Shown here: piece after piece, positions 26,904 through 37,000 of the stretch
Position numbering within the stretch: the first letter of the stretch is position 1
Layout of the letters: each line of letters starts with the position of its first letter
Source of the DNA: an uncultured Alphaproteobacteria bacterium
GTDB taxonomy: Bacteria > Pseudomonadota > Alphaproteobacteria > HIMB59 > GCA-002718135
DNA: 62,789 nucleotides
Assembly (NCBI GenBank): GCA_902615625.1
Contig: CACMPM010000007.1
Span: 1-62,789, forward strand
Reading direction: 5' to 3'
Made by a program: the position numbers and the translations under genes
Notes under the pieces: model-generated
What the model saw: only the letters and a program-made list of their open reading frames with translations
Told to the model about the DNA's origin: nothing
The model's database searches: none

Positions 26904-27134
26904 TTACTCCGATACAGTTTTTAGCTTAAGTGCGTGCAAATCACTACCCATTTTACCATTAAAAGCATCATATACCATCTTATGTTGTTCTACTCTTGTT
27001 TTTCCAGAAAAAGATTTTGATGTTACTGTAGCACTGTAATGATCACCATCTCCTTTAAGATCTTCAATTTCAACAGTTGCATCTGGTATAGCTTCTTTAA
27101 TAAATTGTTCAATTTGTTCAATGGTCATTGGCAT
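26904..27134 (-). CDS. BolA family protein
   Basis: This 76-residue protein has the BolA fold; the segments VEIEDLKGDGDHYSATVTS and RVEQHKMVYDAFNGKMGSDLHALKLKT are family hallmarks, with a conserved His in GDHY. It is probably the IbaG/BolA2-like partner of the glutaredoxin encoded two bases downstream. A second in-frame ATG two codons in is an equally possible start. Confidence 0.92.
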   Translation of the reverse strand: MPMTIEQIEQFIKEAIPDATVEIEDLKGDGDHYSATVTSKSFSGKTRVEQHKMVYDAFNGKMGSDLHALKLKTVSE

Positions 27135-27171
27135 ACCTATAAAATAGTTCAGATATTAGTAAAAATAAAGA

Positions 27172-28464
27172 TTATTTAATTTTATTTTTAAAAATCCAAT
27201 CTATTTTCTTTAGATCATTATCATCTTTAATGATTTTCATGATTTCTTTTGAATTTAATATTTTATTTAATTCTTTGTTTTTTTGAAAAACTTGGGAAAA
27301 ATTCTTATTATTATTCCATGTTTCCATGGCACTTTCTTGAACAATTTTATAAGCTTGTTGTCTTTTCAGTCCTTTTTCAATTAATTTTAACATGATATTG
27401 TGAGTTCTATGTAAGCCTCCAAGCATATTCAAATTTTTCAACATATTTTTTGGATAGACTTTTAAATTCTTTATAATTCCATTTAAACGATTCAGTGCAA
27501 AATCAGTTGCAATTGTAATATCTGGAGTCATAATTCTTTCAACACTAGAATGACTAATATCTCTTTCGTGCCAAAGTACGACATTTTCTAGAGAAGGTAT
27601 TACACCACTTCTAATATATCTTGAAATACCTGTTAAGTTCTCACTCAATACCGGATTACGTTTGTGAGGCATTGCAGAAGAACCTTTTTGGTTAGAAGAA
27701 AAACTTTCTTCAACTTCTAATACCTCTGTTTTTTGTAAATTTCGAATTTCCACAGCAAATCTCTCAATAGAAGATGATAAAATTCCTAGTACTGAGAAAA
27801 AATACGCATGCCTGTCTCTTGGAATTACTTGAGTTGATACATCTTCAGAATTTAGTTTAAGTTTTTTTGCTACATAATCTTGAACTCGTGGGTCTATAGA
27901 ATTAAATGTTCCAACAGGCCCAGAAATAGCACAAACAGATATTTCGTTGATCGCTTGATCAAGTCTTTCTAAATTTCTTTTAAACTCAAAATAAAAGGAA
28001 GATAATTTTAATCCAAAAGTAATAGGTTCAGCATGTATACCATGACTTCTCCCAATCATTAATGTGTCTTTATATTTTTTAGATTTGATTTTTAAACTTT
28101 GAATACATTCTACTAAGCTTTTTCTTATTATTTCAGAGGTTTGCTTTAGTTGTACAGAAAATGAAGTATCAATAATATCACTTGATGTTACACCAAAATG
28201 AAAATATTTTGATGAGTCGCCAATATATTTGCTTACATTATTAATATAAGCAACAACATCATGTTTTGTTTCTTTTTCAATTTTTTCTATTTCTTTAATA
28301 TTAAATTTTGCTTTATTTCTTATTTCTTTTGATGCTTTTTTTGGAATAACGCCGAGCATTGCTTGTTTTTCTGCAATCAAACACTCAATCTCTGTCCAAA
28401 TTGTAAATTTATTTTCTAATGACCAAATCTTTTCAATTTTAGGTCTATTATATCTAGGTATCAT
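27172..28464 (-). CDS. purB: adenylosuccinate lyase
   Basis: This 430-residue fumarase/aspartase-superfamily enzyme of purine synthesis cleaves SAICAR and adenylosuccinate, releasing fumarate. The signature loop GSSAMPHKRNPVLSENLTG carries the catalytic Ser, and MIGRSHGIHAEPITFG and HFGVTSSDIIDT supply active-site histidines and Ser/Thr. It lies between map and the bolA-type gene, nine bases after map. Confidence 0.94.
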   Translation of the reverse strand: MIPRYNRPKIEKIWSLENKFTIWTEIECLIAEKQAMLGVIPKKASKEIRNKAKFNIKEIEKIEKETKHDVVAYINNVSKYIGDSSKYFHFGVTSSDIIDTSFSVQLKQTSEIIRKSLVECIQSLKIKSKKYKDTLMIGRSHGIHAEPITFGLKLSSFYFEFKRNLERLDQAINEISVCAISGPVGTFNSIDPRVQDYVAKKLKLNSEDVSTQVIPRDRHAYFFSVLGILSSSIERFAVEIRNLQKTEVLEVEESFSSNQKGSSAMPHKRNPVLSENLTGISRYIRSGVIPSLENVVLWHERDISHSSVERIMTPDITIATDFALNRLNGIIKNLKVYPKNMLKNLNMLGGLHRTHNIMLKLIEKGLKRQQAYKIVQESAMETWNNNKNFSQVFQKNKELNKILNSKEIMKIIKDDNDLKKIDWIFKNKIK

Positions 28465-28473
28465 TTTTTCTAC

Positions 28474-29268
28474 TTATACATCCTTTATTGGAAAAGCTGT
28501 ATTATTTTTAGATAATGTAAATATTTCATTTCCTTCTTCTGTTATTCCAATTGTATGCTCGAATTGAGCAGATAAAGATTTATCTTTTGTTACAGCTGTC
28601 CATCCATCATTTAATATTTTTGTTTGCCATCCACCTAAATTAATCATTGGTTCAATTGTTAAAAACATCCCAGGTTCTAACATTGGTCCCTCACCTGGTT
28701 CTCCAAAGTGTAAAACACTAGGTGGAGTATGAAATTCCTTTCCAATTCCATGACCACAAAAATCTCTTACTACAGAATAACCTTTTCCTTCCGCAAGTTT
28801 CTGAATTTTATTTCCTATATCACCAATATGCTTACCAGGTTTAGCTTCACTAATACCAATTAATAAAGATTCATAAGTTATTTTCAAAAATTCATAATTT
28901 TTTTTATTTGTCTTGCCTGCTACAAACATTCTTGAACTATCACCATGCCAACCATTTAGAATAACCGTTACATCTACATTTACTATATCGCCATCAGATA
29001 GAATTTTTCTTTCAGAAGGAATTCCATGACAAACAACATGATTAACAGATGTACAAACTGATTTTGGAAAACCTTTGTAATTTAAAGGAGCTGGTATTGC
29101 TTTGTTTTGAATAATTTGATTATGACATATGTCATTTATTTCTTGAGTACTGATACCTGGAACAATCTTTTCATTTAAAGAATCAAGAACATCAGCAGCT
29201 AAAGAGCCAGCTTCCCTCATGCCCTCAAAATCTTTTTTTGTATGTATAGGGATATTGCTGTTTCTCAT
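28474..29268 (-). CDS. map: methionine aminopeptidase, type I
   Basis: This 264-residue metalloenzyme removes N-terminal methionine. The metal ligands can be traced in NVDVTVILNGWHGDSSRMF (two Asp), FCGHGIGKEFHTPP (His), FLTIEPMI (Glu) and SAQFEHTIGI (Glu). The C-terminal addition is short. It heads a minus-strand run map-purB-bolA-grxD-rarD and is divergent from the CinA-type gene across 57 bases. Confidence 0.95.
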   Translation of the reverse strand: MRNSNIPIHTKKDFEGMREAGSLAADVLDSLNEKIVPGISTQEINDICHNQIIQNKAIPAPLNYKGFPKSVCTSVNHVVCHGIPSERKILSDGDIVNVDVTVILNGWHGDSSRMFVAGKTNKKNYEFLKITYESLLIGISEAKPGKHIGDIGNKIQKLAEGKGYSVVRDFCGHGIGKEFHTPPSVLHFGEPGEGPMLEPGMFLTIEPMINLGGWQTKILNDGWTAVTKDKSLSAQFEHTIGITEEGNEIFTLSKNNTAFPIKDV

Positions 29269-29325
29269 TTAAAAAATAATTACTTACGATTAATAAATAA
29301 TATATAGAAAATATCAATTAATCTT

Positions 29326-30072
29326 ATGAGTTCTTTTACTGCAGGAGTTATTGTTATTGGTGATGAGATACTTTCTGGTAGAACTCAAGATACAAACTCA
29401 AATTATATTGCAAAAAAATTATTAGAAGCTGGTATTAAGTTAGAAGAAGTTATTGTTATTCAGGATGATAAAAAAACAATAATAGAAAATATTCTAAAAT
29501 ATAGCTCAAAATATTCTTATGTTTTTACTACTGGAGGAATTGGACCCACTCATGATGATATAACTTCAGAAAGTATATCTGAAGCCTTTAATTTACAATA
29601 TGAAACAAATAAAATGGCTTTTGAGATTCTTGAAAATTATTATCCAAAAGGTGAATTTAATGAAAGTAGGCAAAGAATGGCCAAAATGCCATTTGGTTCA
29701 GAGCTTATTTTAAATCCAATGACTGCTGCACCAGGATTTATTGTAAAAAATATTTATGTTTTGCCCGGTGTGCCAGAAATAATGCAAGTTATGTTTGAGG
29801 AATTAATAAAAAAAATTAAAAAAGGTAACCCAAAACTTGTTACAACAATTAATACTAATTTATACGAAAGTAAAATTGCAAAAAATTTAAAAAATATTCA
29901 AAACAATTATACAAATGCATCAATCGGTAGTTACCCATATTTTAATCTTGCAGCTAAAACAGGCGGTGTTAACATAGTTGTTTCATCATGGGATATGAAA
30001 TCTATCCAACCAATAGTTGATGATATAACTAAGATGATTGAATTAAATGGTGGAAAAAGTTCTATAGTTTGA
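29326..30072 (+). CDS. CinA/MoaB-type domain protein (competence/damage-inducible family)
   Basis: This 248-residue protein has the molybdopterin-binding (MoCF) fold: GVIVIGDEILSGRTQDTNSNYIAKKL at the start and FTTGGIGPTHDDIT in the middle, then LPGVPEIMQVMFEEL. It matches the N-terminal COG1058 domain of CinA, which hydrolyses ADP-ribose or NMN-related compounds, and lacks the PncC amidase domain. A role in molybdopterin synthesis with the nearby moaA is less likely because COG1058 proteins are not part of that pathway. Confidence 0.85.
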   Translation: MSSFTAGVIVIGDEILSGRTQDTNSNYIAKKLLEAGIKLEEVIVIQDDKKTIIENILKYSSKYSYVFTTGGIGPTHDDITSESISEAFNLQYETNKMAFEILENYYPKGEFNESRQRMAKMPFGSELILNPMTAAPGFIVKNIYVLPGVPEIMQVMFEELIKKIKKGNPKLVTTINTNLYESKIAKNLKNIQNNYTNASIGSYPYFNLAAKTGGVNIVVSSWDMKSIQPIVDDITKMIELNGGKSSIV

Positions 30073-30088
30073 TATTAATCCAAAATCA

Positions 30089-30173
30089 GGCCTCGTGGTG
30101 GAATGGTAGACACAAAGGACTTAAAATCCTTGCCCTTTTGGGAGTGCCGGTTCAAGTCCGGCCGAGGCTACCA
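30089..30173 (+). tRNA. tRNA-Leu (anticodon UAA)
   Basis: This is an 85-base class II tRNA. The acceptor stem GGCCTCG pairs with CGAGGCT through a G-U first pair. The anticodon stem AAGGA/TCCTT encloses loop CTTAAAA, giving anticodon TAA at 30122-30124. A long variable arm (GCCCTTTTGGGAGT region) and a T-arm GCCGG-TTCAAGT-CCGGC follow. CCA is encoded. It reads UUA and UUG, the main Leu codons in such AT-rich DNA. Confidence 0.97.
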
Positions 30174-30184
30174 ATCTCAAAATT

Positions 30185-30559
30185 ATGTTTGCTTTTATTA
30201 CCATTGGAACAAATAATTTAAAAAAATCATCTGCATTTTACAGTAAAATTTTAAAACCTCTAAAAATTAAAAAAGTATTATCTCATAATCGTTATATTGG
30301 TTATGCAAAAAAAGAAACTCCTAAAAAAATAGAATTATACTTGATTAGACCTCATAACAAAAAAAAAGCAACAATAGGAAATGGTACAATGATTACTTTT
30401 AAAGCTAATTCTAAAAAAATTGTTAATGAATTTTATAAAATTGGAATTAGTCTCGGAGCAAAAGATGAAGGGATGCCTGGACCCAGACATGGTAAAGACT
30501 ATTATGCATATTTAAGGGATCTAGATGGAAACAAGATTTGTATTTTTAAAAAAATTTGA
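30185..30559 (+). CDS. VOC-superfamily (glyoxalase-like) protein
   Basis: This 124-residue protein has the vicinal oxygen chelate pattern: an N-terminal FITIGTNNLKKSSAFYSKIL and a C-terminal GPRHGKDYYAYLRDLDGNKICIFKK with a conserved DGNK motif. The family includes glyoxalases, dioxygenases and resistance proteins, and this short form cannot be assigned a substrate. It starts 12 bases after the tRNA and ends two bases from the convergent nadK. Confidence 0.82.
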   Translation: MFAFITIGTNNLKKSSAFYSKILKPLKIKKVLSHNRYIGYAKKETPKKIELYLIRPHNKKKATIGNGTMITFKANSKKIVNEFYKIGISLGAKDEGMPGPRHGKDYYAYLRDLDGNKICIFKKI

Positions 30560-30561
30560 TC

Positions 30562-31320
30562 TTAAAAATTAAATTGCTCATTCAAAATTTTATCTTCAAT
30601 AGAGTGTTTACTATCGAACAATACAGTGCATTTATTTTCATCTGAAGAAACAATATTAACTTTACTAATATCTCTAAATTCTAAATTATCTGCCGTTACA
30701 CTAGATGAGCGTTCATCATTATTTAACACTTCAAATTCAATTTTACTAATTTCAGATAACAGAGCACCTCTCCATCTCCTTGGTCTAAAGGCACTAATCG
30801 GAGTTAATGCAAGTATATTTGAGTCTAAAGGTAGAATACTACCGTGCGCGGATAGATTGTAAGCTGTGCTCCCAGCTGATGTAGATAACAAAACGCCATC
30901 ACATATCAACTCTTCCATTTTTACTCTCTCATTTATTTTAATTTTAATTTTTGAAGCCAAATGAGTCTGTCTCATAAGAGAAACTTCATTATAAGCATAT
31001 GCCTCAAAGATTTCATTATTTACACTTTTTGCTGTCATTTTTAATGGTTTAAAAGTAGATTTTTTAGCATTGGCAATCATATCATTTAAATTTTCATTAC
31101 TAAGATTATTCATTAAAAAACCAATTGAACCAAAGTTTATTCCAAAAAATGGTTTGTTTAGTTTATTAAAATTATGAAGCGATTTTAAAAGTAAACCATC
31201 TCCTCCAATTGGAATAATGTAGTCGGCATCTTCAACAGAATTTTGTCCAAATGATTCTGTTAGTTTTTTTTCTGTATTTTTTGCCTCAGGATTGTTTGAT
31301 GATAAAAAATGAAATTTCAT
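30562..31320 (-). CDS. nadK: NAD kinase
   Basis: This 252-residue kinase phosphorylates NAD to NADP. The GGDG motif is IIPIGGDGLLLKSLH at about residues 36-50, and the second conserved region is CDGVLLSTSAGSTAYNLSAHG. The length is on the short side but normal for alphaproteobacteria. Its ATG overlaps the moaA stop by one base, so it follows moaA in an operon with dksA and the DUF3553 gene. Confidence 0.94.
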   Translation of the reverse strand: MKFHFLSSNNPEAKNTEKKLTESFGQNSVEDADYIIPIGGDGLLLKSLHNFNKLNKPFFGINFGSIGFLMNNLSNENLNDMIANAKKSTFKPLKMTAKSVNNEIFEAYAYNEVSLMRQTHLASKIKIKINERVKMEELICDGVLLSTSAGSTAYNLSAHGSILPLDSNILALTPISAFRPRRWRGALLSEISKIEFEVLNNDERSSSVTADNLEFRDISKVNIVSSDENKCTVLFDSKHSIEDKILNEQFNF

Positions 31321-32312
31321 TATCCACCTGTTACGTTCATATGTCTTTTCATATATTTATTAATTTTTTCTCCAATCATAAAATCATGTTGTTTTGGTTT
31401 AATATTAAGAGCAAACTTAATTTTTGCTTTTATGTAATCATCACTATAATCTTTTCTCATTATATCTTTAAAATCAACAAAGTCATTCTGACCAAGGCAC
31501 ATGAAAAGTTTACCAGTGCTTGATATTCTTACTCTATTGCAAGAGGTACAAAAATTATTTGTTAAAGGACTTATAAACCCAATTTTATTAGAAACTAAAT
31601 CACTAGTATAAAATCTTGCCGGACCTCCAGTACTATAATCAATTTTAGAAAAATTATATATTTTGTCTAGTTTTGAAAAAGTATCAGATAATGAGATAAA
31701 CTGATATTCTCTTGATATATCTGTTTCTTCCATTGGCATTACTTCGATAAATGTAAGATCAATTTTTTTATTGCTAGTCCAATTTATTAATTCGTCAATT
31801 TCATTTTCATTAAAATCTTTAATTACTACAGTATTAATTTTAATTTTTATGTTATTATCAAGTGCCTCATTAATTCCATCAAAAACTTTTTCAATATTTC
31901 CAAATCTTGTTATTTTATTATATTTTTCAGGATTAATTGTATCTAGAGAAACATTAATCCTATTAATACCATTTAGCTTCAGTAGTTTGGCGTATTTTTT
32001 TAATAATGTACCATTTGTTGTTAGTGTAATCTCTTTCAGATTTGTTTTTTCTTTTTTAGTATTAAGTTTTTCAATTAATTTTATAATATCATTTCTTACC
32101 AAAGGCTCTCCCCCAGTTAATCTAATTTTTTCAACTCCGAGTTCTATAAAATTATCACATAATCTTTCAATTTCTTCTAAAGTGAGTATGTTTTTTCGTG
32201 GGAGAAATTGCATCTTTTCTTTCATACAATAAACACATCTCAGATCGCATCTATCTGTAACAGATACTCTTAGATAATTTACTTTTCTTAAATACTGATC
32301 AATTAGTTGCAT
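31320..32312 (-). CDS. moaA: GTP 3',8-cyclase MoaA
   Basis: This 330-residue radical SAM enzyme catalyses the first step of molybdenum cofactor synthesis. The N-terminal cluster motif is Cys22-x3-Cys26-x2-Cys29, followed by LTGGEPLVR. The second cluster is FCTSCNRVRISSTGKLFMC near residue 260, and the protein ends in the required Gly-Gly. No other Mo-cofactor gene is in the window. It overlaps the DUF3553 gene by 14 bases. Confidence 0.94.
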   Translation of the reverse strand: MQLIDQYLRKVNYLRVSVTDRCDLRCVYCMKEKMQFLPRKNILTLEEIERLCDNFIELGVEKIRLTGGEPLVRNDIIKLIEKLNTKKEKTNLKEITLTTNGTLLKKYAKLLKLNGINRINVSLDTINPEKYNKITRFGNIEKVFDGINEALDNNIKIKINTVVIKDFNENEIDELINWTSNKKIDLTFIEVMPMEETDISREYQFISLSDTFSKLDKIYNFSKIDYSTGGPARFYTSDLVSNKIGFISPLTNNFCTSCNRVRISSTGKLFMCLGQNDFVDFKDIMRKDYSDDYIKAKIKFALNIKPKQHDFMIGEKINKYMKRHMNVTGG

Positions 32313-32496
32313 TTATATTAATTATTTTTAATTCAACTTCTTTAGGGTTAATAGTTTTTTTTCCAACATTTTCAAAATTTATTGTAATGATATTGTTAAT
32401 ACTTGATTGAACTTGACCAATTCCCCATTCTTTTTCTTTGCTGACATTTACAACAAAAGTACCTGGTGTAAGATCACCTATATAAAAATCTGACAT
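32299..32496 (-). CDS. DUF3553 protein
   Basis: This 65-residue soluble protein has a beta-rich sequence (GTFVVNVSKEKEWGIGQVQSS, then NFENVGKKTINPKEVEL) typical of DUF3553, a small alphaproteobacterial family related in pattern to the C-terminal tudor-like domains of helicases. Function unknown. It sits between dksA (11-base gap) and moaA (14-base overlap). Confidence 0.8.
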   Translation of the reverse strand: MSDFYIGDLTPGTFVVNVSKEKEWGIGQVQSSINNIITINFENVGKKTINPKEVELKIININATN

Positions 32497-32507
32497 TTAA
32501 AATAAAA

Positions 32508-32915
32508 TTAGTTTATTCTTTTTTCTGCTTTTTCATGCATTTCTTGAGCTTCTAAACTCAATGTTGCAACTGGTCTTGCTTCTAATCTTTTGATACTGAT
32601 TGGATCGCCTGTTTCATCGCAATAACCATATGATCCATCTTCTATTCTTTGAAGGGCAGCATCAATTTTATTAATTAGCTTTCTTTCTCTATCTCTTGTT
32701 CTAAGTTCGAAAGATCTATCTATTTCTTCGGATGCTCTATCAGTTATATCGGGTTTTGCCTCATTCTCATTCTGAAGATTATTTAAAGTCTGGTATGATT
32801 CCTTGAGTAAATCTTGTTTCCAACTTACTAATTTTTGCCTAAAATATTCTTTCATTTTGGCATTCATGAATTTTTCTTTCTGCGTTGGTTTATAATTTTT
32901 AGGTAATTTAGTCAT
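32508..32915 (-). CDS. dksA: RNA polymerase-binding transcription factor DksA
   Basis: This 135-residue stringent-response cofactor acts with ppGpp in the RNA polymerase secondary channel. The coiled-coil tip motif is D56-x2-D59-x-A61. The zinc-finger region reads GYCDETGDPISIKRLEARPVATLS with one Cys (Cys99) instead of four, the usual alphaproteobacterial variant. I start it at ATG 32915; the frame extends nine codons upstream without an ATG. It opposes recA across 214 bases. Confidence 0.92.
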   Translation of the reverse strand: MTKLPKNYKPTQKEKFMNAKMKEYFRQKLVSWKQDLLKESYQTLNNLQNENEAKPDITDRASEEIDRSFELRTRDRERKLINKIDAALQRIEDGSYGYCDETGDPISIKRLEARPVATLSLEAQEMHEKAEKRIN

Positions 32916-33029
32916 AATTTTAAAACGCTGCTGATTTATCAAATGATTTTATTTATTCAAGCAATATTGAAATTTTATTAATTATAAATAATTCATATTT
33001 TTCAATATTTTAATAAAAATTTCATAAAA

Positions 33030-33044
33030 GAACAAAAATAGAAC
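33030..33044. promoter_or_regulatory. SOS (LexA) box upstream of recA
   Basis: GAAC-AAAAATA-GAAC is an exact match to the alphaproteobacterial LexA direct repeat GAAC-N7-GAAC (GTTC-N7-GTTC on the other strand). It ends 85 bases before the recA ATG and implies LexA control of recA. Confidence 0.85.
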
Positions 33045-33055
33045 TTTTAAAAATA

Positions 33056-33070
33056 GAACAAAACGTGTAC
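33056..33070. promoter_or_regulatory. second, imperfect SOS-like box upstream of recA
   Basis: GAAC-AAAACGT-GTAC matches seven of the eight conserved positions and starts 26 bases after the perfect box. It may be a weaker cooperative LexA site. Confidence 0.45.
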
Positions 33071-33129
33071 AAGTAAACATGATTTGCAAGAATCTTAATA
33101 AAAACATAGGAAATTAATGGAGAAATGTA

Positions 33130-34242
33130 ATGTCTCAAGCTAAATTAAAAGTAGTAAATAACGAAAATTCAATGGATAAAGAAAACAGAAGTAAATCTCT
33201 AGAAGCCGCTGTAAGCCTAATAGAGAAAAATTATGGAAAAGGCTCAATAATGAAATTGGGCTCTAAAACAAATGTAGATATTGAAGCAATATCTACCGGT
33301 TCATTAGGGCTTGATATAGCTCTTGGTATAGGTGGAGTTCCAAAGGGGAGAATTATTGAAATTTATGGACCTGAAAGTTCTGGTAAAACTACTTTAGCTA
33401 CTCATATTGTTGCAGAGTCACAAAAACAAGGTGGAAATTGTGCATTTATAGATGCTGAGCATGCTCTAGATCCAGCATATGCAAAGAAATTAGGTGTAAA
33501 TTTAGAAGAATTATTAATTTCCCAGCCTGATACAGGTGAGCAGGGTTTAGAAATTGCTGACTCTTTAATTAAATCTGGGGGTATTGATGTGCTAGTTATT
33601 GACTCAGTTGCGGCACTTGTACCAAGAGCTGAACTAGAAGGCGATATGGGAGATTCATTGCCTGGTTTACAAGCTAGATTGATGAGTCAAGCTTTAAGAA
33701 AACTCACAAGTTCTATCGCTCAATCAAACACTCTAGTTGTATTTATAAATCAACTTAGAATGAAAATTGGCGTTATGTTTGGTAGTCCTGAGACAACTAC
33801 AGGCGGTAATGCTCTAAAATTTTATTCTTCTGTAAGAATGGACATTAGAAGAATTGGTGCGATCAAAGATAAAGATGAAATCATTGGAAATCAAACTAGA
33901 GTGAAGATAGTTAAAAATAAAGTTGCACCTCCATTCAAAGTTGTTGAATTTGATATAATGTACGGAGAGGGGATATCTAAATTAGGTGAATTAGTTGATT
34001 TAGGTGTCAAAGCAGAAATTATTGATAAATCAGGATCATGGTTTGCATATAAAAATACTAAAATAGGACAAGGTAGAGAAAACGTTAAAAACTTTCTTAA
34101 CGATAATCCTACTATAGCTAAAGAAATTGAAAATCAAATTCTACAAAATGCTGGAATAGTTGAAAAAGCTATGATGGAAGGAAAAGTAGAGAATAAAGAA
34201 AAAGAAAAAGAAGCTAAAGAAGCTGAAGAAATAAAAGAATAG
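33130..34242 (+). CDS. recA: recombinase RecA
   Basis: This 370-residue recombinase has Walker [10 protein letters not shown] at residues 80-88, the [16 protein letters not shown] segment, [16 protein letters not shown] and the DNA-binding loops [18 protein letters not shown] and [13 protein letters not shown]. The C-terminus is a highly charged Lys/Glu tail. It catalyses strand exchange and LexA self-cleavage. A ribosome binding site (GGAG) precedes the ATG, an SOS box lies upstream and a strong terminator follows, so it is an independent unit. Confidence 0.97.
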   Translation: MSQAKLKVVNNENSMDKENRSKSLEAAVSLIEKNYGKGSIMKLGSKTNVDIEAISTGSLGLDIALGIGGVPKGRIIEIYGPESSGKTTLATHIVAESQKQGGNCAFIDAEHALDPAYAKKLGVNLEELLISQPDTGEQGLEIADSLIKSGGIDVLVIDSVAALVPRAELEGDMGDSLPGLQARLMSQALRKLTSSIAQSNTLVVFINQLRMKIGVMFGSPETTTGGNALKFYSSVRMDIRRIGAIKDKDEIIGNQTRVKIVKNKVAPPFKVVEFDIMYGEGISKLGELVDLGVKAEIIDKSGSWFAYKNTKIGQGRENVKNFLNDNPTIAKEIENQILQNAGIVEKAMMEGKVENKEKEKEAKEAEEIKE

Positions 34243-34261
34243 TAAATATTATTTTTGTTTG

Positions 34262-34289
34262 GCGCCTATTTCAAAATAGGCGCTTTTTT
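34262..34289 (+). terminator. Rho-independent terminator after recA
   Basis: A nine-bp stem GCGCCTATT/AATAGGCGC with a TCAA loop is followed by six Ts. It lies 19 bases after the recA stop and is the clearest intrinsic terminator in the window. Confidence 0.93.
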
Positions 34290-34327
34290 ATTTAGACAAT
34301 AGAGTTTTCAAGTTATAATACCTTCTC

Positions 34328-37000
34328 ATGAATTCAAATCAGATTAGGTCAACATTTCTCAATTATTTTAAAAAAAATGGACATGAGATTATTCATTCTA
34401 GTTCTCTAGTACCTGATAATGATCCTACTCTAATGTTTGCTAACTCTGGGATGGTACAATTTAAAAATATATTTACAGGTAAAGAGACAAGAGATTACAA
34501 CAGAGCAACTACAGCTCAAAAATGTGTAAGAGCAGGCGGTAAGCATAATGATTTAGAAAATGTAGGATACACTACAAGACATCATACTTTTTTTGAAATG
34601 TTAGGTAATTTCTCTTTTGGAGATTATTTTAAAGAGTTGGCCATAGAACTAGCTTGGAATCTAATTACTAAAGAATATTCAATAAATAAAGACAGGCTAT
34701 TAGTAACTGTTTATTCTGATGATCAAGAAGCTTTTGATTTATGGAAAAAAATAGCTGGATTGTCTGAAAATAAAATTATTAAAATTAGTACATCTGATAA
34801 TTTTTGGTCAATGGGCGAAACTGGTCCTTGCGGTCCATGTTCTGAAATATTTTATGATCATGGTGACAAATACGAAGGTGGTCCTCCAGGTTCTTCAAAC
34901 GAAGATGGCGATAGATTTATAGAAATATGGAATTTAGTATTTATGCAATATGAGCAAATATCTAAATCTGAGAGAATAAATCTTCCAAAACCCTCCATTG
35001 ATACTGGAATGGGATTAGAGAGAATGACAGCTCTTCTAGATGGTTCTAACGATAATTATTCAACAGATTTATTTCAACCGATTATAAATGAATCAACAAA
35101 ATTATGCGGTGATGAAAGTTCAATAACAAATCCTAGTCACAGAGTAATAGCAGATCACTTAAAATCTTCCTCTTTTTTAATTGCTGATGGAGTAATGCCT
35201 TCAAATGAAGGTAGAGGATACGTCTTACGAAGAATAATGAGAAGGGGAATGCGACACGCTCATTCTTTAGGTAATAAGGAGCCTGTATTTCATAAGCTAT
35301 TCCCAATTTTTTTAGATGGAATTAAAAATTCATATCCTGAATTAGATAGAGCAAAAGATCTCATTACTAATACATTAATGAATGAAGAAACTAAATTCAA
35401 AGAAACTGTTGAAAAAGGAATAAAAATTTTAGATGAGGAAATTTCTAACTCAACAAATATATTTAATGGAGAAGTAGCATTTAAATTATACGACACCTAT
35501 GGATTTCCCTTAGATTTAACACAAGATTATTTGAAAAGTAAAAATATTGAAGTCGATATAAAAACATTTAAACAAAAAATGTTAGATCAAAAGGAAAGAG
35601 CAAGACAAAGCTGGAAAGGTACAGGAGACATCGAGGATGAAGGTATTTGGTTTAAAATAACTTCTAAAATAGAGCCAACAGAATTTTTAGGATATTCTGA
35701 TATGGAAGCTGATTGTAAAATAATTTCAATCATATCAAAAAGTAAGTCATTAGATAAAATTAAAAAAGATCAAGAAGCAATTATAATATTAAATCAAACA
35801 CCTTTTTATGGAGAAAGTGGTGGTCAGGTGGGAGATCAGGGTTTTTTTGAAAATGATAACTTTAAGTTTCAAGTTATGAATACTACTAAAATATTTGGAA
35901 ACTATTTTCTTCACAAAGGTAAAGTAATTAGTGGTGAATGCAAAATTGGAGATACCATTAAAGCAAGCATTAATACAGTGAATAGAGATTTTATTAAATA
36001 TAATCATTCTTCAACTCATTTATTACATGCTGCTCTAAGAAAAATACTTGGAAAGCATGTCACGCAGAAGGGTTCACTTGTAAATTCAGAAAAACTTAGA
36101 TTTGATTTTAGTCACAATATTCCAATTGAAAAAGATCAACTCATAAATGTTGAAAAAATTGTAAATGATCAAATTCAAAAAAATGGAATTGTTGAAATTA
36201 AAATTTTGGATCAAAAAAAAGCTATTGAAGAAGGCGCGATGGCATTGTTTGGAGAAAAATATAGCGATGAAGTAAGAGTAGTAACAATGGGTCAAGAAAA
36301 TGAATCATTCTTTTCAAAAGAATTATGCGGAGGAACTCATGTTGTTAAATTAGGGGAAATAAGTAAATTTAAAATAACTAATCAATCTAGTGTTGCGTCT
36401 GGAATAAGAAGAATAGAGGCTGTATCTAATGTTGCAGTAGATAAATATATTAAAGAAATAGAAAGAAATTTATTAGAAAAAAACAAAAACCAAGATAATC
36501 AAATTGAAGATTTAAAGAATAAAATTAAAACTATTAATGCTGATTATAATTTTAAAAATCAATCTGAAGACAAAGGTTTGTTAATTAAAGAATTAATTCA
36601 GATACACGAAAAATTAAAACAAAATATGTCTATATCAAAAAATATTGATAATATTGTTGTAAAAAAAATCAAAGAATTAAATTTTATATACTTGATCGCT
36701 GAAGACTACCCTAATAAATCTTTGAAAACATTTATTGATGAGCAAAAAAAACAATATAAAAAAAATAGTGTTTCGTTAATAATTTCAAATAATGATAACA
36801 AACTATCTATAGTGCTAGGAGTTACTGAAGATATTACAGAACTTTTTGATGCTTCAAAAGAAATAAGAGAAATTTCGATTATTCTAGGTGGCAAAGGCGG
36901 GGGTGGTAGAAAAGATCTTGCTCAAGGAGGAGGATCAGATGTTAGTCAAATTAATGAAAGTGTAAAATATGTAGAAGATAAATTAAACTCTATTAGTTAA
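34328..37000 (+). CDS. alaS: alanyl-tRNA synthetase
   Basis: This 890-residue class II synthetase has a catalytic domain at the N-terminus ([19 protein letters not shown]). The editing domain has zinc-type ligands His560 and His564 ([12 protein letters not shown]) plus Cys667 and His671 (ELCGGTHV). The C-Ala domain ends [16 protein letters not shown]. All parts needed for charging and editing are present. Its last eight bases overlap the convergent icd gene. Confidence 0.97.
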   Translation: MNSNQIRSTFLNYFKKNGHEIIHSSSLVPDNDPTLMFANSGMVQFKNIFTGKETRDYNRATTAQKCVRAGGKHNDLENVGYTTRHHTFFEMLGNFSFGDYFKELAIELAWNLITKEYSINKDRLLVTVYSDDQEAFDLWKKIAGLSENKIIKISTSDNFWSMGETGPCGPCSEIFYDHGDKYEGGPPGSSNEDGDRFIEIWNLVFMQYEQISKSERINLPKPSIDTGMGLERMTALLDGSNDNYSTDLFQPIINESTKLCGDESSITNPSHRVIADHLKSSSFLIADGVMPSNEGRGYVLRRIMRRGMRHAHSLGNKEPVFHKLFPIFLDGIKNSYPELDRAKDLITNTLMNEETKFKETVEKGIKILDEEISNSTNIFNGEVAFKLYDTYGFPLDLTQDYLKSKNIEVDIKTFKQKMLDQKERARQSWKGTGDIEDEGIWFKITSKIEPTEFLGYSDMEADCKIISIISKSKSLDKIKKDQEAIIILNQTPFYGESGGQVGDQGFFENDNFKFQVMNTTKIFGNYFLHKGKVISGECKIGDTIKASINTVNRDFIKYNHSSTHLLHAALRKILGKHVTQKGSLVNSEKLRFDFSHNIPIEKDQLINVEKIVNDQIQKNGIVEIKILDQKKAIEEGAMALFGEKYSDEVRVVTMGQENESFFSKELCGGTHVVKLGEISKFKITNQSSVASGIRRIEAVSNVAVDKYIKEIERNLLEKNKNQDNQIEDLKNKIKTINADYNFKNQSEDKGLLIKELIQIHEKLKQNMSISKNIDNIVVKKIKELNFIYLIAEDYPNKSLKTFIDEQKKQYKKNSVSLIISNNDNKLSIVLGVTEDITELFDASKEIREISIILGGKGGGGRKDLAQGGGSDVSQINESVKYVEDKLNSIS

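Noticed and set aside
29326..32312. Molybdenum-cofactor operon comprising the MoaB-like domain protein and moaA
   Set aside because: The MoCF-fold protein matches the CinA-type family and is on the opposite strand from moaA; no other moa or moe gene is near.
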